64,000 nucleotides of DNA from Firmicutes bacterium UBA2116 (GCA_002331025.1 DCYG01000024.1:1-64000); one strand, 5' to 3'; counted from the first letter of the stretch, positions 45,009 to 52,556 are shown. The notes: generated from the letters alone by a model not told the origin. Made by a program: numbers and translations.

Positions 45009-45746
45009 ATGAAAGAGACAATGGTTTTACAAAAAGTTAATATTTGCGAAGAAGAGCCGGTACAGCTTTTACTGAACGGTAAAGATTTAGTAACTTTCAT
45101 GTGTACTCCAAACGAGCTTAAGGAACTAGCCATGGGTCATCTTTTAAGTCGTGGTATAATCAAAAGTGTAAAAGATATAACATCTTTGGGAGCTTGTAAA
45201 GATATGAAAATGATCTTTGCAACCTCCTCCATTGAGGTTGACTTTGGCGGTATAGAATTAAATACAGTGTTGAGCAGCGGATGTGGCAGTGGTGTCAAAT
45301 TCAATGAATCAATAGCTAAGCTTCCTAAAATTGAATCAGACTTCCATATTTCAATAGAAAAAGTAAAAAAAATAGCTATTGAAATGTTTTCTAAAGCAAA
45401 CATGTATAGAAAATATGGCGGGATGCATTGTGCAGCATTATCAGACGGAAGAGAAATACTTGCATTATCCGAAGATGTAGGCAGACACAATGCGGTAGAT
45501 AAAGTTTTAGGAAAGGGGATACTTAAGGAAGTTAATTTCAGCAGTACCATGCTTATGACAACAGGCAGAATATCAACAGATATGATATTAAAAGCAGCAA
45601 ATGTAGCATGCCCCTTTGTTGTTTCGAGAAGCATACCAACAACATCAGCATTAGAATTAGCAAATAATTTAGGTATTACCGTAATCGGAAGGATAAATTC
45701 GAGCAATCCGATAGTGTATATGTATGAAGAAAGAATAGCGATTTAA
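45009..45746 (+). CDS. fdhD: Formate dehydrogenase accessory sulfurtransferase FdhD
   Basis: A 245-residue protein that passes sulfur to the molybdenum/tungsten bispyranopterin cofactor before insertion into the enzyme. Conserved regions: MGHLLSRGII, SSGCGSGVKF, GGMHCAALSD and SEDVGRHNAVDKVLG. The usual CxxC is reduced to one Cys (SSGCGSG). ATG at 45009 with AAGGGG upstream; an earlier start would overlap the previous gene. No formate dehydrogenase lies in the window, so service to the AOR protein is inferred. Confidence 0.92.
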   Translation: MKETMVLQKVNICEEEPVQLLLNGKDLVTFMCTPNELKELAMGHLLSRGIIKSVKDITSLGACKDMKMIFATSSIEVDFGGIELNTVLSSGCGSGVKFNESIAKLPKIESDFHISIEKVKKIAIEMFSKANMYRKYGGMHCAALSDGREILALSEDVGRHNAVDKVLGKGILKEVNFSSTMLMTTGRISTDMILKAANVACPFVVSRSIPTTSALELANNLGITVIGRINSSNPIVYMYEERIAI

Positions 45747-45760
45747 GAAAGGAGATATTT

Positions 45761-45949
45761 ATGTTTAGATTAGGAGCAGGAGAATTAATATTAATATTGG
45801 CAATTGCTTTAGTTATTTTCGGACCGGCTAAGTTACCCGAAATAGGTAAATCATTGGGAGAAGCCATAAATAACTTTAAAGGATATGCAAATAAAGCACA
45901 AAAAGAGTTGGAAGTAGACTTAAATAATTCTGATAAAAAGGCTAGCTAA
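45761..45949 (+). CDS. tatA: Twin-arginine translocase subunit TatA
   Basis: A 62-residue protein with one transmembrane helix then the hinge FGPAKLPEIGKSLGEAINNFK, an amphipathic helix and a charged tail, the standard TatA layout. It would form the pore that exports the folded Tat-signal ferredoxin coded first in this operon. No tatC is present in the window. Site AAAGGAG. Confidence 0.95.
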   Translation: MFRLGAGELILILAIALVIFGPAKLPEIGKSLGEAINNFKGYANKAQKELEVDLNNSDKKAS

Positions 45950-45999
45950 TAATTTTTTATATTGCCGGTACCGGATTTAATTGGTGCCGGTCTTTTTTT
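45943..45999 (+). terminator. Terminator after tatA (repeat copy 2)
   Basis: TAGCTAATAATTTTTTATAT leads into stem GCCGGTACC/GGTGCCGGT and seven T. Matches 41378-41435 almost base for base (one T fewer, one loop change). Confidence 0.9.
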
Positions 46000-46011
46000 C
46001 TATATTAATTA

Positions 46012-46040
46012 TTGACATATATCTTTTATAGGAATATAAT
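46012..46040 (+). promoter_or_regulatory. Promoter A (gltB-like/peroxiredoxin)
   Basis: Consensus TTGACA (46012-46017), 17-bp spacer, TATAAT (46035-46040). Part of the GACATATGTC regulon. Confidence 0.92.
46014..46023. promoter_or_regulatory. Operator A1 (one mismatch)
   Basis: GACATATATC overlaps the -35. One base from GACATATGTC; 38 bp upstream of A2. Confidence 0.6.
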
Positions 46041-46050
46041 TTGTATAAAA

Positions 46051-46062
46051 TGACATATGTCA
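46051..46062. promoter_or_regulatory. Operator A2, TGACATATGTCA
   Basis: Perfect 12-bp palindrome at the transcription start of promoter A. Shared with promoters B and C. Confidence 0.8.
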
Positions 46063-46083
46063 AAAATACATGGAGGTAACAAT

Positions 46084-47634
46084 ATGAGTTATAGCCCACC
46101 GCTTGGAAGCACAATAAGTCATACAAAACTCAGAACCCCTGAAAACGTTTCTAAATTCTCGGGAATGTGTGCGGTATGCACTTCAAATTGTATCGGTACT
46201 TGTGAAATAGGTTTGTCTGCTTTGAGAGGCTCTGAAGCGATTTATCCCTTTGAAACTGATATAAACCAATTTGCTTCAGAAAAAAATTATCCACTCGACT
46301 TTTCTCATTTTAATATTAACGGCAGGGTGTTCGGGGCATTAGGGTGTGATATAAACGTAGAGGCAGCTACATTTCCAAAGGCTGATATTAAGACATACTT
46401 CGGAAAGAAAAATAAGATTGAAATTTCCGCTCCTTTTATATTGCCTGCAATGGCTAAATTAAATTGGAAAGACTATTTTGCAGGTGCGGCTATGGCCGGT
46501 GTGTTGGTAGTTATAGGTGAGGATGTGGTTGCAAAGGATAAAAATTTAGTGCTGAAAAATGGCAAAGTTGTTTCATCTCCACTTATTGACGAAATGGTAA
46601 ATTCATTCAGGCAATACTACAGAGGATTAGGAGATATTGTTCTTCAGGCAAATTATGATGATGAAAACTTAGGTGTACTCGACTATGCAATTACAAAGTT
46701 AGGTGTTAAATCAGTAGAACTTAAATTCGGTCAGGCAGCTAAAGGCATACAGGGAATGGGCAGGGTCAAGGATATAAATGACGCTTTGAAGTTTAAAAAG
46801 ATGGGATATTTATTATACCCTGACCCTGAAGATCCGAAAATTTCCGAAAATTACTTGAAAGGTAAGGGACAAGTATTTGAAAAAATCGGAAAACTCCCCA
46901 TGTGGGATGAAGAAACACTTGTAAACCGTGTAAACAAATTGAGAGAATTAGGTGCCGAGCATGTTTGCTTTAAAACAGGACCTTTTGACTTAAAGGATTT
47001 AGTGAGAATATTAAAGACAGCAGCGGAGGCGGAAGTAGATTTGGTAACATTTGACGGCGCGGGAGGCGGCAGCGGAAACAGTCCCGCTAAGATGATGAAT
47101 GAATGGGGTATCCCCACTGTTTATTTGGAAAGTATGCTTCATAGTATATTAAAAAGAATGTATTTAAAAGAGTATAATTTGCCGCAGGTTGCAATAGCAG
47201 GCGGATTTGCTGCAGAAGACCAAATTTTCAAGGGATTGGCCCTCGGTGCTCCATATATTAACTTTGTTGCAATAGGCAGAGCATCAATGGCAGCCGCTAT
47301 GACCGGCAGGCAAATAGATGAATTAATTAAAAAGGGAGCACTTCCAAAAGATTATCAACGCTTCGGAGAATCAAAAGAAGATGTTTTCTCTGATATAAGA
47401 GAACTAAAGCTCTATTACGAAAATGCATCGGATATATCAGGAGGAGCCATAGGAGTGTATTCATATATTAACAGAGTTTCAGCCGGACTAAAGCAATTAA
47501 TGGCGTTGAACCGAAAATTTAAGTTAGATTATATAGACAGAAGCGATATTATCCCTATGACAGAACTTTCAGCTCAGGTAAGCGGCATAGATACATATGA
47601 TGATATATTGGTAAGAGAATTAAATAATCTTTAA
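46084..47634 (+). CDS. FMN-binding glutamate synthase domain protein
   Basis: A 516-residue protein with the FMN/[3Fe-4S] synthase domain of glutamate synthase (PF01645; GDIVLQANYDDE, GQAAKGIQGMGR, VDLVTFDGAGGGSGNSP, VAIAGGFAAEDQIFKGLALGA). The N-terminus has a Cys group CAVCTSNCIGTC that may bind an Fe-S cluster. No glutaminase domain is attached, so it is a stand-alone GltB2-type protein; glutamate synthesis is possible but unproven. ATG at 46084 follows TGGAGG. Followed after 60 bases by the Sec peroxiredoxin reading frame, same unit. Confidence 0.88.
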   Translation: MSYSPPLGSTISHTKLRTPENVSKFSGMCAVCTSNCIGTCEIGLSALRGSEAIYPFETDINQFASEKNYPLDFSHFNINGRVFGALGCDINVEAATFPKADIKTYFGKKNKIEISAPFILPAMAKLNWKDYFAGAAMAGVLVVIGEDVVAKDKNLVLKNGKVVSSPLIDEMVNSFRQYYRGLGDIVLQANYDDENLGVLDYAITKLGVKSVELKFGQAAKGIQGMGRVKDINDALKFKKMGYLLYPDPEDPKISENYLKGKGQVFEKIGKLPMWDEETLVNRVNKLRELGAEHVCFKTGPFDLKDLVRILKTAAEAEVDLVTFDGAGGGSGNSPAKMMNEWGIPTVYLESMLHSILKRMYLKEYNLPQVAIAGGFAAEDQIFKGLALGAPYINFVAIGRASMAAAMTGRQIDELIKKGALPKDYQRFGESKEDVFSDIRELKLYYENASDISGGAIGVYSYINRVSAGLKQLMALNRKFKLDYIDRSDIIPMTELSAQVSGIDTYDDILVRELNNL

Positions 47635-47802
47635 CAGTTTAAATTGGATATTGTTGGGTATAAGGTTGAAGGGTTTAAAGAAAGGAGGCAAGCTATGGAA
47701 GAAGTAAAAGTAGGTTGCGCAGTAATACCGGAAGTGGAGGAAGTGACTGATACAGTTAAAACAGAACCCATTTCTGCAAATGAACTTAAGGAGGAAAAGA
47801 AA

Positions 47803-48414
47803 ATGATTAAAGTTGGAAGACCGGCGCCAAATTTCAAAGCGCAGGCATTTTTTCAGGGAAAATTCGTAAACGTTAGTTTGGACGATTACAAAGGTAAATG
47901 GGTATATTTATGTTTCTACCCGGGAGATTTTACATTTGTATGAGCTACGGAAGTAGCAGCAGTTGCTGCTAAAAACAAAGAATTCGAAGAATTAGGAGCT
48001 CAAGTATTATCCTGCAGCGTTGATTCGGTATTTACCCATAAAGTATGGAACGATAGTGAATTATCCAAGATGATAGATGGCGATATTCCGTTCCCTATGC
48101 TATCAGATCAAAATGGGGATATAGGAAAAATGTACGGTATTTATGATGAAGTAGGAGGTACCGAAACAAGAGGCAGGTTTATTATAGATCCTGATGGTAT
48201 AGTTCAGGGCTTTGAGGTATTAACACCTCCTGTAGGCAGAAACGTATCAGAAGGAATTCGACAATTAAAAGCATACCAGCTTGTCAGAAAAACAGGCGGT
48301 GCAGAAGTAACACCATCGGGTTGGAAACCGGGCAGGAAAACATTAAAGCCGGGACCTGACTTAGTAGGCAACGTGTGGAAGGAATGGACAGTTAAGGACG
48401 CCTTTGATGAATAA
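47803..48414 (+). CDS. Selenocysteine-containing peroxiredoxin (PrxU-like)
   Basis: A 203-residue 2-Cys-type peroxiredoxin that reduces peroxides. The active-site phrase reads YPGDFTFV-U-ATEV: an in-frame TGA at 47941-47943 stands exactly where the peroxidatic Cys (position 47) belongs. Sequence after the TGA continues as normal AhpC/TSA protein (GRFIIDPDGIVQGFEVLTPPVGRN, in parts) to the stop, and a SECIS-type hairpin follows the TGA. Sec peroxiredoxin (PrxU) is known in Clostridia. ATG at 47803 follows AAGGAGG; an in-frame ATG at 47695, also with AAAGGAGG, would add 36 acidic residues. Confidence 0.88.
47954..47971 (+). promoter_or_regulatory. Bacterial SECIS hairpin
   Basis: Seven-pair perfect stem TAGCAGC/GCTGCTA with loop AGTT containing the expected G (47962). 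The loop begins 17 bases after the TGA, within the range of known bacterial SECIS elements. Confidence 0.75.
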
Positions 48415-48433
48415 ATAAAAGTTATCAATTTGA

Positions 48434-48474
48434 GCCATCAATTCGAGTCATATTTTAATGAATTGATGGCTTTT
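48434..48474 (+). terminator. Terminator after peroxiredoxin
   Basis: Stem GCCATCAATT/AATTGATGGC with TTTT after it. Separates units A and B. Confidence 0.75.
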
Positions 48475-48488
48475 CCGATTTATAGTTA

Positions 48489-48517
48489 TTGACATATAAA
48501 GGTAATTGGAATATAAT
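48489..48517 (+). promoter_or_regulatory. Promoter B (ORP-like cluster)
   Basis: TTGACA (48489-48494), 17-bp spacer, TATAAT (48512-48517). The -35 continues into GACATATAAA (48491-48500), a half-match to the operator. Confidence 0.92.
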
Positions 48518-48526
48518 CTCATTATA

Positions 48527-48536
48527 GACATATGTC
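48527..48536. promoter_or_regulatory. Operator B2, GACATATGTC
   Basis: Perfect 10-bp palindrome at the transcription start of promoter B, 36 bp from the half-site on the -35. Confidence 0.8.
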
Positions 48537-48567
48537 ATAAACTATAGATATTAGGTTGAGGTAGACT

Positions 48568-49404
48568 ATGAAAATTGCTTTGCTGAGCGGTAAAGGGGGA
48601 ACAGGAAAAACTTTACTTTCAGTTAATTTAGCCGCGACTTCGGCGGATTCATATTATATTGATTGTGATGTTGAAGAACCAAACGGGCATTTGTTTTTTA
48701 AACCTGAGAGTATGGAAACAGAAATCGTAAGCGTCAGAATTCCCGAAATAAATCAAAGTTTATGCAATGGATGCAGGAAATGTATAGATTTTTGCAGATT
48801 TAATGCATTGGCGTATATAAAGAATAAAATAATTTTATTTGATGAAATATGCCATTCCTGCGGAGGATGTTCAATTGTATGTCCAACTAAAGCTATTATT
48901 GAAAAAGATAGAGCTATTGGAAAAATTCAATCGGGGATATCAGAAAAAGTTCATGTAATAACAGGAATTTTAAACACCGGAGAAGAATCAGGAGTTAATA
49001 TAATAAAAAACATGCTAAATAAAAGAATATGCGATAGAAAGCCTGTATTTATAGATTGTCCTCCGGGTAGTAGTTGTAGTTTAATGGAAAGTATAAAGGA
49101 TGCTGATTATTGTATATTGATTGCGGAGCCAACGGCATTTGGTGCACATAATTTAAATATGATATATAAGCTTGTCAATTTATACAAAAAACCCTTTAGT
49201 GTAATAATAAACAAAAGTATAGAGGGAGCAAACCCGTCCGAAGCCTTTTGCAAAAAAAATAATATTAAAATTATTGAAAAAATTCCATTCGATATTGGAT
49301 TAGGTAAAATAAATTCCGATGGACTAGTAGCAGTCAGAGAAAACAGCAAATACAGAGATTACTTTAATGATTTGCTCGGAAAGATTATGCAGGAGGTACT
49401 ATGA
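48568..49404 (+). CDS. MinD-type ATPase with ferredoxin insert (1)
   Basis: A 278-residue P-loop ATPase with a deviant Walker A GKGGTGKT (8-15) and an inserted two-cluster ferredoxin domain (CNGCRKCIDFC, CHSCGGCSIVCP, about 60-115). Such pairs occur in the orange-protein (ORP) complex of Desulfovibrio and in Fe-S or metal-cofactor delivery systems. The next gene is a paralogue overlapping by four bases; the two probably form a heterodimer. Exact cofactor is unknown. Confidence 0.9.
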   Translation: MKIALLSGKGGTGKTLLSVNLAATSADSYYIDCDVEEPNGHLFFKPESMETEIVSVRIPEINQSLCNGCRKCIDFCRFNALAYIKNKIILFDEICHSCGGCSIVCPTKAIIEKDRAIGKIQSGISEKVHVITGILNTGEESGVNIIKNMLNKRICDRKPVFIDCPPGSSCSLMESIKDADYCILIAEPTAFGAHNLNMIYKLVNLYKKPFSVIINKSIEGANPSEAFCKKNNIKIIEKIPFDIGLGKINSDGLVAVRENSKYRDYFNDLLGKIMQEVL

Positions 49405-50258
49405 AACAGCTTTTAATACTCAGCGGTAAAGGAGGCACAGGCAAAACAACCGTAGCAAGTGCCTTTATAAAACTATCTGAAGCTAAAGCATATGCAGATT
49501 GTGACGTGGATGCCCCTAACCTGCACTTAGTGACAAAATATAAAAAATGCCCTGAAGTTAATGATTATTATGGCATGAAAAAGGCGGAAATAAATACAGT
49601 TAAATGTATTGAATGCGGTTTGTGTGTTGAAAATTGCAGGTTTGATGCTATCGGTAAAAACTACATAATAAACTCCTATGAATGCGAAGGGTGCGGAGTA
49701 TGTGAATATATCTGCCCGTCTTCTGCAATTACAATGAAGGATTTTAAAGCAGGAGATTTGATGTTGTATAAAGACGATACTGTTTTCTCAACAGCTGAAC
49801 TTAAAATGGGCAGCGGTAATTCCGGTAAATTAGTGTCTGAAGTTAAAAAGCAGCTGAGAGAAAATACAAAAGCAGATTTTGCTGTTATTGACGGGTCTCC
49901 GGGTATCGGCTGCCCTGTCATTGCATCAATAAGCGGTGTTAATATGATTTTAATAGTTGCGGAACCATCTGTTTCAGGAGTTAGTGATATGGAGAGGATC
50001 ATAGAAACAGCGAGAACATTTAAAACAAAAATAGCTGTTTGTATTAATAAATATGATATTAATGAAGAAATTTGTGATATAATTAAACAGTATTGCAAAA
50101 ATAACAATATTGAATTAACAGGAAAAATTCCGTTTGATATGAAAGCTGTTGAAGCAATTAACAATGGTGTAACCATTGTTGATATAGATAGCGCAGCTAA
50201 ACAAGCTGTACAGGAAGTTTATAATAATACTATCAAAATTTTAAATAAACAGGAGTAA
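49401..50258 (+). CDS. MinD-type ATPase with ferredoxin insert (2)
   Basis: A 285-residue paralogue of the preceding protein. Walker A SGKGGTGKT (7-15), DCDVDAPN (Walker A' region), ferredoxin insert CIECGLCVENC and CEGCGVCEYICP (about 73-115), and AVIDGSPGIGCPVIAS. ATG overlaps the previous stop by four bases, so the two are translated together. Likely a partner in Fe-S or metal-cluster handling. Confidence 0.9.
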   Translation: MKQLLILSGKGGTGKTTVASAFIKLSEAKAYADCDVDAPNLHLVTKYKKCPEVNDYYGMKKAEINTVKCIECGLCVENCRFDAIGKNYIINSYECEGCGVCEYICPSSAITMKDFKAGDLMLYKDDTVFSTAELKMGSGNSGKLVSEVKKQLRENTKADFAVIDGSPGIGCPVIASISGVNMILIVAEPSVSGVSDMERIIETARTFKTKIAVCINKYDINEEICDIIKQYCKNNNIELTGKIPFDMKAVEAINNGVTIVDIDSAAKQAVQEVYNNTIKILNKQE

Positions 50259-50263
50259 TTTAA

Positions 50264-51109
50264 ATGAGCGAAAATTGCAATTCAAGCTGCAGTTCATGCA
50301 ATCAAGATTGCAGCAGCAGAACAGAACCGAGTGAATTCTTGGAAAAACCCCATGAGTTAAGTAACATCAAAAAGGTAATCGGTGTTGTAAGCGGCAAGGG
50401 CGGTGTGGGTAAATCGCTGGTTACTTCAATGCTTGCTGTTACCATGAACAGGAGAAATCATAATGTTGCGGTTTTAGATGCGGACATTACAGGACCATCA
50501 ATTCCAAAAGCATTTGGTGTAAAAGAAAAAGCAAAAAGTAATAGCATGGGTATAATACCGTCTAAAACAAAGACCGGTATAGAAATAATGTCGGTAAATT
50601 TATTGCTGGAGAATGATACGGATCCTGTTATTTGGAGAGGACCTATTGTGGCAGGAGTAGTAAAGCAGTTCTGGACTGAAGTTATTTGGGAGAATGTTGA
50701 TTATATGTTCGTTGATATGCCTCCCGGAACCGGGGATGTTCCATTGACCGTCTTTCAATCTCTTCCTGTGGACGGCATAATAGTGGTAACCTCACCACAG
50801 GAATTAGTTTCAATGATTGTTGAAAAGGCAGTTAAAATGGCAGAAAGCATGAACATACCAATCATAGGCGTTGTGGAAAATATGTCATATTTTAAATGTA
50901 CTGAATGCGATAAAGAACATAAAATTTTCGGTGAAAGCAACATTGATGAAATCACAAAGAAACACAATATTGAAGTTTTAGCAAAGCTTCCCATAGATCC
51001 AAATATAGCATTATCTATCGATAAGGGTTTAGTTGAATTAATCGATGATAAAGCATTTAATAACATAGCTGCAATTTTAGAAAATGATGAATGGAGGAGA
51101 AATAAATGA
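50264..51109 (+). CDS. Mrp/NBP35-family Fe-S carrier ATPase
   Basis: A 281-residue ATPase that carries and transfers [4Fe-4S] clusters. The N-terminus is Cys-rich (CNSSCSSCNQDC), as in NBP35; Walker A is GKGGVGKS, followed by ADITGPSIP and DMPPGTGD. The C-terminal CTEC motif bridges the cluster at the dimer interface in this family. Third ATPase of the set; overlaps the NifX-like gene by four bases. Confidence 0.93.
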   Translation: MSENCNSSCSSCNQDCSSRTEPSEFLEKPHELSNIKKVIGVVSGKGGVGKSLVTSMLAVTMNRRNHNVAVLDADITGPSIPKAFGVKEKAKSNSMGIIPSKTKTGIEIMSVNLLLENDTDPVIWRGPIVAGVVKQFWTEVIWENVDYMFVDMPPGTGDVPLTVFQSLPVDGIIVVTSPQELVSMIVEKAVKMAESMNIPIIGVVENMSYFKCTECDKEHKIFGESNIDEITKKHNIEVLAKLPIDPNIALSIDKGLVELIDDKAFNNIAAILENDEWRRNK

Positions 51110-51462
51110 AAATAGCAGTTGCCAGTGAAAACGATATGGTGACAGAACATTTTGGGCATTGTATTAATTTTAATATTTACGAGACTGAAAATAAAAGCAT
51201 TACAAACAGTCAGTCAATTGACAATCCGGGACATAAACCGGGATTTTTACCCAATTTTTTAAACGATTTAGGAGTAAATGTTATTATTTCGGGAGGAATG
51301 GGAGCCGGAGCTATCGAAATATTTGACGATAAGGGAATTGAAGTGATAACAGGTGCTAAAGGTGAAGCAAGAGAAGCCGTTGAGCAATATCTTAGGGGGA
51401 ATCTTAAGTCATCAGCTTCGGTTTGTAACGAACATATGCATCATGGAGATTGTGGAGAATAA
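51106..51462 (+). CDS. NifX/NifB-like Fe-Mo cofactor-binding protein (1)
   Basis: A 118-residue single-domain protein of the dinitrogenase iron-molybdenum cofactor family (MKIAVASENDMVTEHFGHC; VIISGGMGAGAIEIFDDKGIEV in two parts). It ends in a metal-binding-looking tail with Cys and His (CNEHMHHGDC). Relatives include the Mo-Cu orange protein. Nitrogenase genes are absent, so another metal cofactor is likelier. Confidence 0.9.
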   Translation: MKIAVASENDMVTEHFGHCINFNIYETENKSITNSQSIDNPGHKPGFLPNFLNDLGVNVIISGGMGAGAIEIFDDKGIEVITGAKGEAREAVEQYLRGNLKSSASVCNEHMHHGDCGE

Positions 51463-51476
51463 TAAGGAGAGTTATT

Positions 51477-51848
51477 ATGGCAAGACCTAGAAAATGGAGA
51501 AATGTGTGCTGCCTTCCTGACAGCAATGAATTTGGTCCGTTGGATTCCCCCAATCAAGAAACAATGTTTGTAAATATGACTGTTGATGAGTATGAAACAA
51601 TCAGATTAATTGATTTAGAAGGACTGTCACAGGAAGAATGTTCCGCACAAATGAATGTAGCACGAACAACTGTTCAAGGAATTTATAGCGAGGCAAGGAA
51701 GAAGATTGCAGAATCGTTAGTAAACGGTAAAGTTTTGAGAATAGAAGGAGGAAACTATAAGCTTTGTGACGGAGAAGGAGAATCCTGCATCAGGGGCAGA
51801 TGCCGCAGAAACAGATGTGGCATCGATATGGAAAATCAACATAACTAA
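51477..51848 (+). CDS. DUF134 family helix-turn-helix protein
   Basis: A 123-residue protein starting MARPRKWRNVCCLPD, typical of DUF134. A sigma-70 region 4-like HTH spans about 40-85 (DEYETIRLIDLEGLSQEE then AQMNVARTTVQGIYSEARKK). The C-terminus holds a Cys group (CDGEGESC, CRRNRCG) that, with the N-terminal CC, could bind metal or an Fe-S cluster. It is the only clear DNA-binding protein in this regulon and is the candidate reader of GACATATGTC (inference). ATG at 51477 with AAGGAG upstream. Confidence 0.88.
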   Translation: MARPRKWRNVCCLPDSNEFGPLDSPNQETMFVNMTVDEYETIRLIDLEGLSQEECSAQMNVARTTVQGIYSEARKKIAESLVNGKVLRIEGGNYKLCDGEGESCIRGRCRRNRCGIDMENQHN

Positions 51849-51873
51849 AAGAGTGCGTAAGCACTCTTTTTTT
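51848..51873 (+). terminator. Terminator after DUF134 gene
   Basis: Stem AAGAGTGC/GCACTCTT with loop GTAA and a seven-T run. Separates units B and C. Confidence 0.9.
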
Positions 51874-51884
51874 AAAAACAGTTA

Positions 51885-51912
51885 TTGACATATGTCGATA
51901 AAGGTGTATAAT
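51885..51912 (+). promoter_or_regulatory. Promoter C (DUF5320-nifX)
   Basis: TTGACA (51885-51890), 16-bp spacer, TATAAT (51907-51912). Confidence 0.9.
51887..51896. promoter_or_regulatory. Operator C1, GACATATGTC
   Basis: Perfect palindrome overlapping the -35 of promoter C. Confidence 0.8.
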
Positions 51913-51924
51913 AGTACTATAAAA

Positions 51925-51934
51925 GACATATGTC
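51925..51934. promoter_or_regulatory. Operator C2, GACATATGTC
   Basis: Perfect second copy, 38 bp from C1, at the transcription start. Confidence 0.8.
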
Positions 51935-51956
51935 AAAAATAAAAAGGAGGGATAAC

Positions 51957-52181
51957 ATGGCTGGAAGAGATGGTGCAAGACCTATGAACAGAAGACTCGG
52001 TTATGGCAGAGGACTTAGTTATGATAGAGGATTCTGCAGAGATGATTTCAGAAGAAGCGGCTGTTTTGGTTACGGATTTGGTTACCGCAATGAATCAAGA
52101 AAAGAATTTCTTCAAGAACAAAAAGATTTTCTTAAAGGACGACTTGAAGAAATTGATGCTGAATTAGAAAAATTAAATTAG
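51957..52181 (+). CDS. DUF5320-type small protein
   Basis: A 74-residue protein. The first half is rich in Gly, Arg, Tyr and Phe (MAGRDGARPMNRRLGYGRG) with two Cys; the C-terminal half is a short coiled coil (QEQKDFLKGRLEEIDAELEK). This layout matches DUF5320 proteins, often found beside NifX-like genes. Function unknown. ATG at 51957 after AAGGAGG; an upstream start would lie on operator C2. Confidence 0.82.
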   Translation: MAGRDGARPMNRRLGYGRGLSYDRGFCRDDFRRSGCFGYGFGYRNESRKEFLQEQKDFLKGRLEEIDAELEKLN

Positions 52182-52196
52182 TTTCGGGAGGGTTAA

Positions 52197-52556
52197 ATGA
52201 AAATAGCATTACCTGCAGGTGAAAAGGATTTGAATTCCGATGTATACGAATCATATGGAAGGGCGCCTTACATTTTTATGTATAATTCAGTAACAAAGGA
52301 AAGTGAATTTTTAGATAACAGTGCTGTTTTAAATCAAGGGGCAGCCGGAATAAGAGTTTCACAGGTTGTAGCAGATAATGGTGTTAAGGTATTAATAGCA
52401 CCAAGATGCGGAGAAAATGCTCAGAAAATATTAAAAAATGCCGAGGTTCTGATTTATCAATCAGTACCCGGCACGTTGCAGCATAATATCAATGAATATT
52501 TCTCGGATAATCTTAAACTATTAGATGACTTTCATCCGGGATTCCATGGTAAATAA
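52197..52556 (+). CDS. NifX-like Fe-Mo cofactor-binding protein (2)
   Basis: A 119-residue paralogue of the protein at 51106, with MKIALPAGEKDLNSDVYESYG, GAAGIRVSQVVADNGVKVLI and APRCGENAQKIL. It lacks the His/Cys tail of the first copy and ends FHPGFHGK. Follows the DUF5320 gene by 15 bases. Probably binds a metal cluster for the neighbouring ATPases. Confidence 0.9.
   Translation: MKIALPAGEKDLNSDVYESYGRAPYIFMYNSVTKESEFLDNSAVLNQGAAGIRVSQVVADNGVKVLIAPRCGENAQKILKNAEVLIYQSVPGTLQHNINEYFSDNLKLLDDFHPGFHGK

Noticed and set aside
45137..45706. 189-codon antisense frame opposite fdhD
   Set aside because: Shadow frame; fdhD on the plus strand is unambiguous.
46051..46062. TGACATATGTCA as a PerR or Fur box
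   Set aside because: Does not fit the 7-1-7 TGATAAT/ATTATCA type core; a true Fur box exists at 30069 and looks quite different.
47941..47943. TGA read as nonsense mutation making a pseudogene
   Set aside because: Position is exactly the peroxidatic Cys, the frame stays open and conserved after it, and a SECIS hairpin follows; Sec is the better reading.
50264..52556. Nitrogen-fixation gene cluster
   Set aside because: Only NifX-like small proteins and Fe-S ATPases are present; nifH, D, K, E, N and a full NifB are absent.
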